A stretch of 64,000 bases of DNA from Sandaracinus amylolyticus (GTDB taxonomy: Bacteria; Myxococcota_A; Polyangia; Polyangiales; Sandaracinaceae). The notes beneath the pieces are model-generated. The model had not been told where the DNA came from. It saw only the letters and a program-made list of their open reading frames with translations, and made no database searches. Positions 34,482 through 42,223 of this stretch are shown piece after piece (the stretch's first letter is position 1; each line of letters begins with the position of its first letter). The translations under genes were made by a program, and so were the position numbers. Where the stretch lies: NCBI RefSeq assembly GCF_000737325.1, contig NZ_CP011125.1:6696001-6760000 (forward strand), in the 5' to 3' direction.

Positions 34482-34642
34482 GGCGGCACGCGACCCCGAA
34501 TCTCCGCGAGGCACCGCTCTGGGGCTCGCACGAGGCACGACGCGGGATGTTCGTCGGCCAGTCCGACGCCGCGCCGAACCGGAAGACCCGGCGCGCGGAT
34601 GCCTCCGCAGCAAGGCGCGTGAAGCGCGACCGCAAGGCCTGA
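34478..34642 (+). CDS. 54-residue basic protein coupled to the regulator
   Basis: A short gene whose ATG overlaps the regulator stop (ATGA). The product is strongly basic: LWGSHEARRGMFVGQ, then KTRRADASAARRVKRDRKA. There is no signal peptide or known domain. A nucleic-acid-binding role would suit the charge, but that is a guess. It precedes the primase-helicase gene by 79 bp. Confidence 0.5.
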   Translation: MRRHATPNLREAPLWGSHEARRGMFVGQSDAAPNRKTRRADASAARRVKRDRKA

Positions 34643-34721
34643 ACACCACGAACGCGCCCGGGGGACCGCTCAAACGAGCGCGCCCCAGCCCTGCCAGGCC
34701 GGAGGCGCATAGGAACCCGCA

Positions 34722-37592
34722 GTGAACCAGAGTACCACGACGCCCGTCGAGGGCAACGAATTTTCGCCAGCAACCGCGCCGCTCCCGGAGCTACTCCGCT
34801 TCACGATCTGGCACGGCGCGAACGGGCGCCCGGGCGGGCCGCGTGTCTACCCCACGCCCCCCGTCCACCACCAGCGCGAAACGACGTGGGCCGAGTGGGT
34901 CCGCGCGTTCGTGAACAAGGCGCGCGAGATCGTCACTGATAAGCACCTCGTGCGCTGCACCGTGGGCGGGCTCTCGCCCGAGGGCTGGAAGACCGACGAG
35001 CACGTCGCGGAGCGTTCGCTCCTCATGGTCGATTTCGACGCGCTCGGGGCCGACCCCAGGCCCTTCGAGCGCGCGATCGATGCCGTGCGGCGAGTCGGGC
35101 TCGCGCACCTCGCGCAGCGTCGGGACAAGCTCTCGGGCGAGGTCCGTGCGCGCATCCTGATCCCCCTCGCGATCGACACCGATCGCGAGACGTTCCAGAA
35201 GCGCGCGGAGCGGTTCCTAGAGTGGCTGGAGCGCGAGAGCGGCACCGCGATCGACCCGGCGCCCGCGCGCTGGTCGCAGCTCGTCTACGCCTACGCGCAG
35301 GTCGCGGACGAGACGCGCCCCGTCGAGACCGTCTCAGCGTGTTCGGACGGGCTCGCGCTCGATCTTCGCGGCGTGCCCGCCGCTCGCGGTCGAGCGAGGC
35401 GCGCCGCGGCCAGACACCGCGCGCGCACGGCGTGCCCCCAGGAAGTCGTCGCTGCGGCGACCGCGGCCGAAGAGTGGTTCGTGGCGCTCGGTGGCGTCCT
35501 GCGTGGCCCTGGGCGGGGCGATTGCCCGTTCCGCGACGATCACGACGGGCGCGGGGACGCCTACGTGATGATCGACGATCGCGGGGTCCGGTGTTGGGGC
35601 TCGGCGCACTCGACGCGCGAGGGCGCCGAGCGGTTCCAGGAGCGATTGCGCGCCGCGAACCCGGGCGCGTACGTGCGCTGGACGAAGAACGCGAGTCGCC
35701 TCCGCCTCGAAGCGGAGGAGGAGCGCGCGGACGTCTCGCTGCTCGCGGAGGAGACCGACGAGGATGAGGTACCGCTCATGGCGCCCGACGCGGCGCGCGC
35801 GCGGCTCGTCCAGGTCCTCCGCGACCGCGACGAGAGCGATCGTCTCCTGGTCCACGTGGACGCGGGCGCGGGCAAGTCGTTCGCGATGACGCGCGACCTC
35901 ATCGACCGACTCTCGCGCGGTCCGGGGCTTGGCGTGATCGCGTTGCCGACGAACGCGAGCGCGGACGACGTCGAGCGCGATCACACCGAGCACGCCGCTG
36001 CCTCGGGCGTCGCTCTCCTGCGCCCCCGGTCGAGCCGCGAGGTGTGCAAGCTCCCGACGGTCGCGGACGAGGCCGCAACGCTCGGACTCGCCCCGCGCTC
36101 GTTCGGAGCGTGCTTTTCGTGCGAGCACCGCGCGACGTGTGAGCGCGAGATGCGCGTCACGGCCGCCGAGGACGCGATCTCCGGTGGACGCGGCGCGGTC
36201 GCGGTGCTCACGCACGCAATGATCGACTGGGCGGAGAACGTGGACGAGCGCGCGATCTTGTTCCGCCCGCACCGCCGCGGCTCGATCCGCTTCCTCTACG
36301 TGGACGAGAACCCGCGCGAGGCGATCGTGGCGGTCGAGGTCGAGGCCGCCGAGCTGGACGCGTTCCGTGCTGCCGCGGCCCCGGGCGGGCTCTTCGAGGT
36401 GTGGGGGCGCGATACGAAGGTGCAGCGGCGCCGCGCGACGACGGTGCCCGAGTCCGATCCGGAGGTCGAGGAGGAGATCGACGTCCTCGATGGTGTCGCG
36501 GCGGGGCCGACCCGGCGCTCCGGCGATGTCGCGCCGTTCACGTCGACCGCGGCTCGAGCCCGGGCGCTCCTCGCGGGCGCGGCGGGAGACGCGCGACCGC
36601 CGTTCACCTACGTGCAGATCCAGGGGCAACGCGAGATCGTTGCCCTGTGGCGCACGTGGCAGAAGCTCCTGCGCGCCCGCTGGGCAGGCATCGCGATCCC
36701 GGCCGTGGGAGAGCTCCGGGCGTGCGCCTGGAACCCGCTAATCCGCAAGGCGGACGTGCTCGCGACCGCGACGCCGCACCCGGCGGTCGATCACGTGCTC
36801 GCGAACGTGCGCCGGGAGCGAATCCGGGTCGCGGACACGGTCCAGGTGTTGCGGGTCTGGATCCCCAACGGTCAGAGCATGTCGGGCGTGTTCTCGCGCA
36901 AGCCGGCCGAATGGGAGGCGTCGTTCCGCAAGCACGTCGTGCCCGAGGTGCAGCGGGCGCGGCGCGCGCTCGTGGGCGTGTCGACGAAAGCCCAGGCGGA
37001 GGCCGCGCGCGCGATCTTGGGCGAGGGCGTGGACGTCGTGAACATGGGCCAGATCGAGGGCGTGAACCGCTGGCGTGACTGCGACGTGATCATCGCGTTC
37101 GGCGGGATGATCCCCCGCGATCCGGCGTTCGGGCGGGGCTCGCACGTGGAGGCGCAGATCGACGATCAGGACTGGACGCGGCGCGTCGGGCGGAACGAGC
37201 TGGCGCAGCTCTTCGGCCGGGCGCGGACGCGGTCCGAGCGACGCCCGGGCGAGCCGGACGCGGTGCGGATGGTCTGCATCGGCAAGGTGCTGCCGGCGGA
37301 CTGGGCGGGGCTGCCCGTCGGTGTCGCGTTTTCGTGGGAAAACAGTGCGAACCTGACCCTGTATAGCCATCACAGGGTCAGGTTCGCACTTGCCCGGATC
37401 ATCGCGTTGGCGGGATCGAAGCGCCGCGCCGCGGCTGCCCTGGGCGTGACCGACACCGCGCTGCGCAAGTGGGAAAAGGGCGCGATCCCGCCAGACCGAT
37501 ACGAGGAGATCACGCTACGCGCCGCGGAGATGGAACCGAGCGACGACGAGATCGCCGCGGCGGAAGGGGACGCGGACACGGACGCGGCGTGA
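34722..37592 (+). CDS. Primase-like/SF2-helicase fusion with C-terminal HTH
   Basis: A 956-residue replication protein. Residues 1-220 resemble the archaeo-eukaryotic primase-type domain of plasmid and phage replicators (LLMVDFDALGAD with the Asp pair; VRARILIPL; SQLVYAY). Residues 240-320 form a Cys/His-containing link (CPFRDDHDGRG, VRCWGSAHST). The helicase starts near 375: Walker A DAGAGKSF, a four-Cys set (CKLPTV, CFSC, ATCERE) placed as in XPD/DinG iron-sulfur helicases, Walker-B-like LYVDENPRE, and motif VI QLFGRARTR. The last 80 residues hold an HTH (GSKRRAAAALGVTDTALRKWEKG). The ATG at 34722 is used. A perfect inverted repeat lies at the helicase-HTH joint. It probably initiates element replication. 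Confidence 0.7.
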   Translation: MNQSTTTPVEGNEFSPATAPLPELLRFTIWHGANGRPGGPRVYPTPPVHHQRETTWAEWVRAFVNKAREIVTDKHLVRCTVGGLSPEGWKTDEHVAERSLLMVDFDALGADPRPFERAIDAVRRVGLAHLAQRRDKLSGEVRARILIPLAIDTDRETFQKRAERFLEWLERESGTAIDPAPARWSQLVYAYAQVADETRPVETVSACSDGLALDLRGVPAARGRARRAAARHRARTACPQEVVAAATAAEEWFVALGGVLRGPGRGDCPFRDDHDGRGDAYVMIDDRGVRCWGSAHSTREGAERFQERLRAANPGAYVRWTKNASRLRLEAEEERADVSLLAEETDEDEVPLMAPDAARARLVQVLRDRDESDRLLVHVDAGAGKSFAMTRDLIDRLSRGPGLGVIALPTNASADDVERDHTEHAAASGVALLRPRSSREVCKLPTVADEAATLGLAPRSFGACFSCEHRATCEREMRVTAAEDAISGGRGAVAVLTHAMIDWAENVDERAILFRPHRRGSIRFLYVDENPREAIVAVEVEAAELDAFRAAAAPGGLFEVWGRDTKVQRRRATTVPESDPEVEEEIDVLDGVAAGPTRRSGDVAPFTSTAARARALLAGAAGDARPPFTYVQIQGQREIVALWRTWQKLLRARWAGIAIPAVGELRACAWNPLIRKADVLATATPHPAVDHVLANVRRERIRVADTVQVLRVWIPNGQSMSGVFSRKPAEWEASFRKHVVPEVQRARRALVGVSTKAQAEAARAILGEGVDVVNMGQIEGVNRWRDCDVIIAFGGMIPRDPAFGRGSHVEAQIDDQDWTRRVGRNELAQLFGRARTRSERRPGEPDAVRMVCIGKVLPADWAGLPVGVAFSWENSANLTLYSHHRVRFALARIIALAGSKRRAAAALGVTDTALRKWEKGAIPPDRYEEITLRAAEMEPSDDEIAAAEGDADTDAA
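37344..37390. repeat. Perfect 19-bp inverted repeat inside the primase-helicase gene
   Basis: The arm AGTGCGAACCTGACCCTGT (37344-37362) is exactly repeated in inverted form at 37372-37390, with a 9-bp loop. It is read through as codons (NSANLTLY then HHRVRFALA) at the junction between the helicase end and the HTH domain. Its local composition is less GC-rich than the rest of the gene. Possible roles: protein binding site, replication signal, or a scar of insertion of the HTH module. Confidence 0.95.
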
Positions 37593-37917
37593 CCGGAGCC
37601 GGGCGGCGGTCGGATCCGCATACCTCCGAGCCCCGGTCGCGCCGGTCCGCGTCGTGTGCCGGTGCCCTGCGCCAACCCGCGCCAGATCACGACCGGGGTC
37701 CCGCACTGCCCCCGAGGGCAACGCGCTGCGCAAGATTCGGCGGCAGATCCCGCGCTTGCGCTTGGGATTGCGCATCCCGCGCACGCCGCCCCGGCGGCCT
37801 ATCGAGCCCGTGCCCCCGGTGCCGGTCCGGTGCGGGTGCGCCGCCCCGCCCGTGCTGCGCGCCTTCCCCGAGCCCTCCGGCCCAACGGGTACGCAACGCC
37901 CCATGGTACCCTCGTAG
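37593..37917. other. Intergenic region after the primase-helicase gene
   Basis: About 325 bp without a convincing gene. A plus-strand frame (37654-37917, 87 codons) ends right before the next start, but its Arg/Pro-rich product has no recognisable features and I do not call it. A short GGGAT/ATCCC hairpin lies near 37767. The region probably carries the promoter for the following run of genes. Confidence 0.45.
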
Positions 37918-38478
37918 GTGCAGCACGACGCCCTACACCGCGCCCTCCAACGCCTCGGGAGCGCCCGCGCCCTCGGCCTCGCCCTCGGGGGCGTTGCCCC
38001 CGGCACGGTGCGCGCGTGGGCGAGCCGCGGCGAGGTTCCGGCCCGGCACGAGGCCGCGGTGGTAGCGCTCGCGGACGGCGCGCCCGTCGGCCCCGTCCAG
38101 TCGCCCCACGACGCGCACCCGCTCCTGTCCACGCCGTGGACGCTGCCCTTGCTGCCTCGCACCGAGGGGCAACACCTCCTGCCCTGGCAGTACCAGGCGC
38201 GCGCGTGGTTCGAGCGCGTCGTCGGACGCGGCGAGGTCCAGGCCGGCGGTGGCCTCGCGGTCGCGCGTGTGCGTGAGCCGCTCGTGATCGCGACGTGGCG
38301 CTGGGCTCTCCGCGATGGCTCGTGGGTCTACCTCGCGCGCGGCGAGGCCGAGGGCGGCGCGTGGGTCGACCGCGCGCCGGGTCCGTGGGCGCCCGAGGGG
38401 CGCGGCAACGAGCACGTGTGGATCTCGTCGGCGCCGATCGGGATCCCGCACGTGGACGCGTTCGAGGTCCTCTCGTGA
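37918..38478 (+). CDS. Hypothetical element protein with N-terminal HTH
   Basis: A 186-residue protein starting at a GTG at 37918. The first 50 residues (LHRALQRLGSARALGLALGG, TVRAWASRGEVPARHEAAVVALA) have the look of a Cro/CI-type or YdaS-type HTH. The rest (WTLPLLP, WQYQARAWFERVVG, VWISSAPIGIP) is unrecognised and may be beta-rich. Its stop overlaps the next GTG (GTGA), so the pair is coupled. It is the first gene of the late-looking run of the element. Confidence 0.55.
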   Translation: MQHDALHRALQRLGSARALGLALGGVAPGTVRAWASRGEVPARHEAAVVALADGAPVGPVQSPHDAHPLLSTPWTLPLLPRTEGQHLLPWQYQARAWFERVVGRGEVQAGGGLAVARVREPLVIATWRWALRDGSWVYLARGEAEGGAWVDRAPGPWAPEGRGNEHVWISSAPIGIPHVDAFEVLS

Positions 38479-39215
38479 GCCGCGATCCTGCACGTGAACG
38501 CGCCCTCGCTCGTGCGCGTGATCTCGTGCGCGCGGGCGTTCCGATCGCAGACGCGGCGCGCGCGGTCGATCTCTCGGTCGACGTCGTCAAGAAGGCGTGC
38601 GCGAAAGGGCGCTGGCTCGCGGACACGCCGCCCGCCGAGGTGCGCGCCCAGGTACCGCCGAGCGGCACGCTGCTCTCGCATGAGGTTGCGCAGCAGATCC
38701 GCGGCGCACTCGCGACCGGGAAGACTCCGGCGCGCGATCTCGTCGTGCTCCACGCGTGGGCGCGCGAGCAGGAGCACGCCGAGCAGGAAGCCGCGTCCCG
38801 GGCCGCGCTCGACTTCGGCAATCTGCCCGATCACCGGCTCGACCTGATCGAGGTCGTGACCGACGCCGAGCACGGCGCGTGGAGCGGGCCGCACGCCGCG
38901 GTCCTCGATCAGCTGGTGCGAGCGGTCTCGGACCTCGCGCGCGCCGCGCAGTACGGCGACGCGACGATCCACGACGCTGCCCTCGCGCGCGTCCGTGCCG
39001 CGCTCGCGCCCGAGGGCGACGCAGAGGCCGCGACGACGCGCACCGAGGTCGACGCCGCGACCGCGCGCGCGACCGCCGCAGAACACGACCTCGCCGCAGC
39101 TCGCACCGAGGTCGAGCACGCGCGCGCGGACCTCGCGGCGACGCGCATCGAGCTCGATCAGGAGCGCTCTCGCGTGCGCGGCCTGGAGGCCTTGCTCGCC
39201 GGGCGCCCGGCGTAG
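38475..39215 (+). CDS. HTH protein with C-terminal coiled coil
   Basis: A 246-residue protein starting at the GTG at 38475, in a 4-bp overlap with the previous stop. The N-terminus has a putative HTH (LVRAGVPIADAARAVDLSVDVVKKACAKGRW), reminiscent of phage terminase small subunits, followed by a helical middle. The last 80 residues form a long coiled coil (TTRTEVDAATARATAAEHDLAA and beyond) rich in Ala, Glu and Arg. A terminase-small-subunit-like or DNA-scaffolding role is possible but unproven; no large terminase gene follows. Confidence 0.5.
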   Translation: MSRDPARERALARARDLVRAGVPIADAARAVDLSVDVVKKACAKGRWLADTPPAEVRAQVPPSGTLLSHEVAQQIRGALATGKTPARDLVVLHAWAREQEHAEQEAASRAALDFGNLPDHRLDLIEVVTDAEHGAWSGPHAAVLDQLVRAVSDLARAAQYGDATIHDAALARVRAALAPEGDAEAATTRTEVDAATARATAAEHDLAAARTEVEHARADLAATRIELDQERSRVRGLEALLAGRPA

Positions 39216-39342
39216 CGGCGCGGCACGCGCGCCGAGCCCAGATCGCGTGCGACCGCCGCGGACTTGACGTCCGTCGGTCAGCAATCCGAGGTGTGCATAT
39301 GTGCGCTTGACTTGCGCGGAGAATGTGCTCGCGCCGCCGTGT

Positions 39343-39348
39343 TACAAT
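39343..39348 (+). promoter_or_regulatory. Candidate -10 box of the RHH gene
   Basis: TACAAT stands out in GC-rich DNA upstream of the RHH gene. The best -35-like sequence, TTGACT at 39307, is too far (30 bp), so the promoter may rely on an activator or on an unrecognised -35. The distance to the ATG suggests a leaderless transcript. Confidence 0.35.
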
Positions 39349-39356
39349 GACGATCG

Positions 39357-39527
39357 ATGGAAGACACGGTGCACGCCCGCTGCGATTCGCGCCTCGTTGG
39401 TGAGGTCGAGCGCGCACGCGATCGCGTGTACGAGGCGACCGGGGTGCGACCCTCGCGCTCGCAGATCGTCCGCGCGGCGATCGAGCGCGGGCTGCGCTCC
39501 CTGCTCACGGAAGAGAGCGAGCGATGA
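39357..39527 (+). CDS. Ribbon-helix-helix DNA-binding protein, 56 residues
   Basis: A small gene: a strand (TVHARCDSRLVGEVE), a helix (VERARDRVYEAT) and a second helix (SRSQIVRAAIERGLRSLL) give the ribbon-helix-helix pattern of Arc/CopG-type regulators. The ATG at 39357 lies only eight bases after a TACAAT at 39343-39348, so transcription would start at about the ATG and the message may be leaderless. The TGA overlaps the next ATG by 4 bp. It could be a repressor of this part of the element or of a host phage. Confidence 0.65.
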   Translation: MEDTVHARCDSRLVGEVERARDRVYEATGVRPSRSQIVRAAIERGLRSLLTEESER

Positions 39528-39820
39528 TCATCCAGGGCACGCCCGATCGCGACGACCAGGGCCCGTACATCGACCTGGAGCACCCCGCCGGGATCACGAG
39601 CGCGCAAGCGCTCGGCGCGACCGTCGCGATCTTCCTCGACGCCGAGGGACACGAGGTCTCGCGCCAGCGCCCCGGGCGCACGTTCCCGACCCCGCGCGAG
39701 GTCTCGCGCGTGCGGTTCGTCGAGCGCGAACCCGGTGCGGTGTCGGTCGTGATCGTCGCGACCGCGAAGGAACCCGTAAGCATCGGCCCGCGCATCGTCG
39801 CGCCGGCCTGGGAGGACTGA
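39524..39820 (+). CDS. Hypothetical element protein, 98 residues
   Basis: It starts at the ATG at 39524, overlapping the RHH stop. The protein opens MIIQGTPDRDDQGPYIDLEHP and has several strand-like stretches (ATVAIFLDAEGHEV, VSRVRFVEREPGAVSVVIVAT), suggesting a small beta-rich domain. No family is recognised; similar small beta-rich proteins are common in phage structural regions. Confidence 0.5.
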   Translation: MIIQGTPDRDDQGPYIDLEHPAGITSAQALGATVAIFLDAEGHEVSRQRPGRTFPTPREVSRVRFVEREPGAVSVVIVATAKEPVSIGPRIVAPAWED

Positions 39821-39828
39821 ACCCCGCC

Positions 39829-40176
39829 ATGAGTGAGACGAAAACCAGCGACACCGCGTTCGTGCTCGGACGCATCGACGCGAGCGGCCGCTCTGTGGCC
39901 GGCACGCCCCTGGGTGACGCGCGGCGCGACGCGAAGCCGTGCACCTGCGCGCCCGAGCACGAGCCCGAGGACGACGGCGCGCACGAGATCCTCCCTCCGC
40001 CGGGCCAGGGCGGCGCGGTTGTGCGCCCCGAGGTCGCGCGAGAGAGCGTTGCCCCGAGCGAGCAGCGGAGCGCGAGCGTGGGCGCCGAGCCCGCGCGCCG
40101 GAAGCTCCCGACGGGAGCGGAGGCGCACCAGCACCTGCGTGATCAGATCGCGAGCCTGAGCCGAGGTGCGAAGTGA
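39829..40176 (+). CDS. Hypothetical element protein, 115 residues
   Basis: It starts at the ATG at 39829, 8 bp after the previous stop. The product is hydrophilic and low in predicted structure, with an Arg/Ala/Glu-rich middle and a CTCAPEHEPEDDG stretch. The C-terminal helix (GAEAHQHLRDQIASLSRG) may pair with something. Its TGA overlaps the next GTG by 4 bp. No family is recognised. Confidence 0.45.
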   Translation: MSETKTSDTAFVLGRIDASGRSVAGTPLGDARRDAKPCTCAPEHEPEDDGAHEILPPPGQGGAVVRPEVARESVAPSEQRSASVGAEPARRKLPTGAEAHQHLRDQIASLSRGAK

Positions 40177-40601
40177 TCTCGATCGACGATCGCATCGCAG
40201 CCCTGGAGGCGCGGATCGCTGCCCTCGAACCGAAGCCGCGTTCGCGCGGGCGGATCCCCCCGGACGTTCCGATCTCGTTCCTCGCGAGCTGCCCCTGCTC
40301 GTGGTCCGAGGACGGCAAGCCGCTCTCCGACGAGCGGATCGTGTTCGTGCTCGGCGCGTCGCCGCCGTCGAAGGCGCGTGATCAGCGGTGGCTCTGTTAC
40401 GAGGGCGATCGCGGCGTCTGGGTCACGCCGTGCTGGGTCCCCGTGGGCTGGTCGCCTCCGGCCGATCTCCGCGAGCTGCGACTCCAGATCATCGAAAAGC
40501 CCGAGGCGCCGTCGAACGTGCTCGGTTGCGAGCAGGCCGCGATGCTCACCGTCGACGCGGTGATCGAGATGCGCCGAGCCCAGTACGGCCGACGCGTATG
40601 A
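40173..40601 (+). CDS. Hypothetical element protein, 142 residues
   Basis: A GTG start at 40173 overlaps the previous stop. The N-terminus is a short coiled-coil repeat (ISIDDRIAALEARIAALEP), then a compact domain with aromatic and Cys residues (LASCPCSWSEDG, RWLCYEGDRGVWVTPCWVPVGW). It ends with a helix. The coiled coil may make it oligomeric. No family is recognised. Its stop overlaps the next ATG (ATGA). Confidence 0.45.
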   Translation: MISIDDRIAALEARIAALEPKPRSRGRIPPDVPISFLASCPCSWSEDGKPLSDERIVFVLGASPPSKARDQRWLCYEGDRGVWVTPCWVPVGWSPPADLRELRLQIIEKPEAPSNVLGCEQAAMLTVDAVIEMRRAQYGRRV

Positions 40602-41257
40602 TCGCGTGCTGCGCACCGTGCGCGGCCTCGGGCTCGCGCTGCGATTCCTCGACCGTGAGCGGCGTCGTGCGCGCGGCGGGGTGGCTCTGGTATCCCGACG
40701 GCGCGAACCGGGTCGACGCGCACCCATCGAGTCTCGGTGAGCCGCGCACGCTGGTCGGTCTGCCGGTGCGTCTCGGGCACGGTGGCAAGACCATCGGCAC
40801 GGTGATCGACGCGCGCGCGGAGGGCGGGGCTCTCCACGCGGACATGCGCATCGACGATGCGGGCGCGCTCGCGGAGATCCACGCCGGTTCGACGCGTGAG
40901 TTCAGCTGCGGGTACGTCGTCGACGTCGACGCGGACGGTACGCAGCGCCGGCCTCGGTTTCACGAGGTCGCGCTCGTGCCTCACGGCCGGTGCGGTTCGA
41001 CGTGCTCCGTCACGCGCGTCGCGGATGGCCAGCGCGCCGACGCGCGCCTCGCGGCGGAGGGCCTGAGCCCGAGCGAGATCGCGCGTACCGAGATGATCGC
41101 GGGCCGCGCCCTCGCGGCCGCCGCGCCGGTCGTGCGCGCGGACAATCGTTTGACCTCAAACGATCTCGCTGCGCGCCTCGCCGCCGACGGCGAGAGCCCG
41201 TCCGAACGCGCACGCGCCGCCATGCGCGCGCGCCCCTCGATTCACCTGGAGACCTGA
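40598..41257 (+). CDS. DUF2213-like phage protein (putative capsid-protease relative)
   Basis: A 219-residue protein. STREFSCGYVVDVDADG followed by FHEVALVPHGRCGSTC matches the conserved part of DUF2213 (pattern E-(L/F)-S-x-G-Y ... N/E-H/V-A-L-V ... R-x-G-x-x-C), found in phage head-maturation regions. Upstream, LGEPRTLVGLPVRLGHGGKTIGTV fits the family's first half. A C-terminal tail (NRLTSNDLAARLAADGESPSERAR) repeats a motif also seen just before it (ARLAAEGLSPSEIAR). The ATG overlaps the previous stop. It is the only clear phage-structure-related gene here. Confidence 0.55.
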   Translation: MIACCAPCAASGSRCDSSTVSGVVRAAGWLWYPDGANRVDAHPSSLGEPRTLVGLPVRLGHGGKTIGTVIDARAEGGALHADMRIDDAGALAEIHAGSTREFSCGYVVDVDADGTQRRPRFHEVALVPHGRCGSTCSVTRVADGQRADARLAAEGLSPSEIARTEMIAGRALAAAAPVVRADNRLTSNDLAARLAADGESPSERARAAMRARPSIHLET

Positions 41258-41264
41258 GAGAACC

Positions 41265-42014
41265 ATGCCCGCACCCTCAACCTCGCCCGGATTCGCCACG
41301 CAGGCCCTGTACACCGTGGACGGCGACCCTCACGGCGGCACGCCCACGCGCGTCGATCCGGGCGCGCCGCGCCGAACGGAGGGCTTCGAACCGGGACAGG
41401 TTCTCGACGCCGAGGCGCTGAACTTCGTGTTCGGGAACCACGGCGATTGGCTCGCGTGGTTGGAGGAGGAGCGCGCCCGGATCGAGACCTCGCGCGCCGA
41501 GCTGCATGCGTTCACCCGCCCCGACCTCGCGGCGAGCCGCGGCACCTACCTGCACGCGCTCCAGGGCTCGTCGGGCTGGGACTCCACCGACACGATGCCC
41601 GGGTGGGCCGTGAGCGTCCTCGGGGCGACCTCGCAGGGCGCCGCCAAGTCGCCGTTTCACTGGAGCCTCATGGGCGGCGGCGTGCTGCCCTCGGTCTGCG
41701 AGATCACGGCCGTGCGCGTGTTCCTCAAGCCCGGCGCGGCTCGCGCGACGAGCAGCAATCGCACACGCGTGCAGGTGTACCGCGTGCCCGCGTCCGGCCT
41801 CGTGCCGGTCTCCATCGCGGACGTGCGGAGTGACGCGACGTCGAACCTACAGACGGTCTCGGCCACGGGTCTTTCGATCACGCTCGCTGACACCGATTCG
41901 AGCGTGTACGGCCACACGAATCTGGGGCTGCTCGTGCGCGTAGATCCCGGCGCCGACGCGAGCCCGGATTCGGTCTACGTCTGCGAGGTCCGCTACACCA
42001 CCGCGATCCTGTGA
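41265..42014 (+). CDS. Hypothetical element protein, phage-structure-like
   Basis: A 249-residue protein. It opens with a Pro/Ser/Thr-rich stretch (MPAPSTSPGFATQALYTVDG), then a helix (LNFVFGNHGDWLAWLEEERARIE) and a C-terminal beta-rich half (ITAVRVFLKP, NRTRVQVYRVPASG, NLGLLVRVDPGADA). This layout resembles phage tail-fibre or decoration proteins, but no domain is named. The ATG at 41265 follows a GAGAGAACC run. Its stop overlaps the next GTG by 4 bp. Confidence 0.5.
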   Translation: MPAPSTSPGFATQALYTVDGDPHGGTPTRVDPGAPRRTEGFEPGQVLDAEALNFVFGNHGDWLAWLEEERARIETSRAELHAFTRPDLAASRGTYLHALQGSSGWDSTDTMPGWAVSVLGATSQGAAKSPFHWSLMGGGVLPSVCEITAVRVFLKPGAARATSSNRTRVQVYRVPASGLVPVSIADVRSDATSNLQTVSATGLSITLADTDSSVYGHTNLGLLVRVDPGADASPDSVYVCEVRYTTAIL

Positions 42015-42223
42015 TCGAGCTCGATCACGACGTCGAGAGCGATTGCGGGCTGCACGTGGGCACGGGGCCGTGCGCCGCGTGCGCGCTCGCGGCGGAGGCG
42101 AACGCCGCCGCGTCCCGCGAGCTGCGCGCCGAGGAGGGGCCCGCCGCGGCGGTCGTACGCGCCACGTACCAGCGCAAGGTCGCGCGGGCTCAGGAGCGCG
42201 CGCGGGCACGCGGCGCGGCTTAG
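42011..42223 (+). CDS. Small Cys-containing protein, 70 residues
   Basis: A GTG start at 42011 overlaps the previous TGA. IELDHDVESDCGLHVGTGPCAACALAAEA has a C-x8-C-x2-C arrangement that might bind a metal; the rest is a basic helix (ATYQRKVARAQERARARGAA). It is the last of the overlapping run and its stop overlaps that of the convergent DUF2971 gene. Confidence 0.45.
   Translation: MIELDHDVESDCGLHVGTGPCAACALAAEANAAASRELRAEEGPAAAVVRATYQRKVARAQERARARGAA

Noticed and set aside
34471-34725. An 84-codon frame overlapping the 54-residue basic protein gene
   Set aside because: The ATGA-coupled frame at 34478-34642 has better context; the longer one is an Arg/Pro-rich shadow.
37654-37917. An 87-codon gene just before the gene at 37918
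   Set aside because: The product is Arg/Pro-rich with no recognisable features, and its abutting stop could be chance. I kept it as an uncertain intergenic frame.
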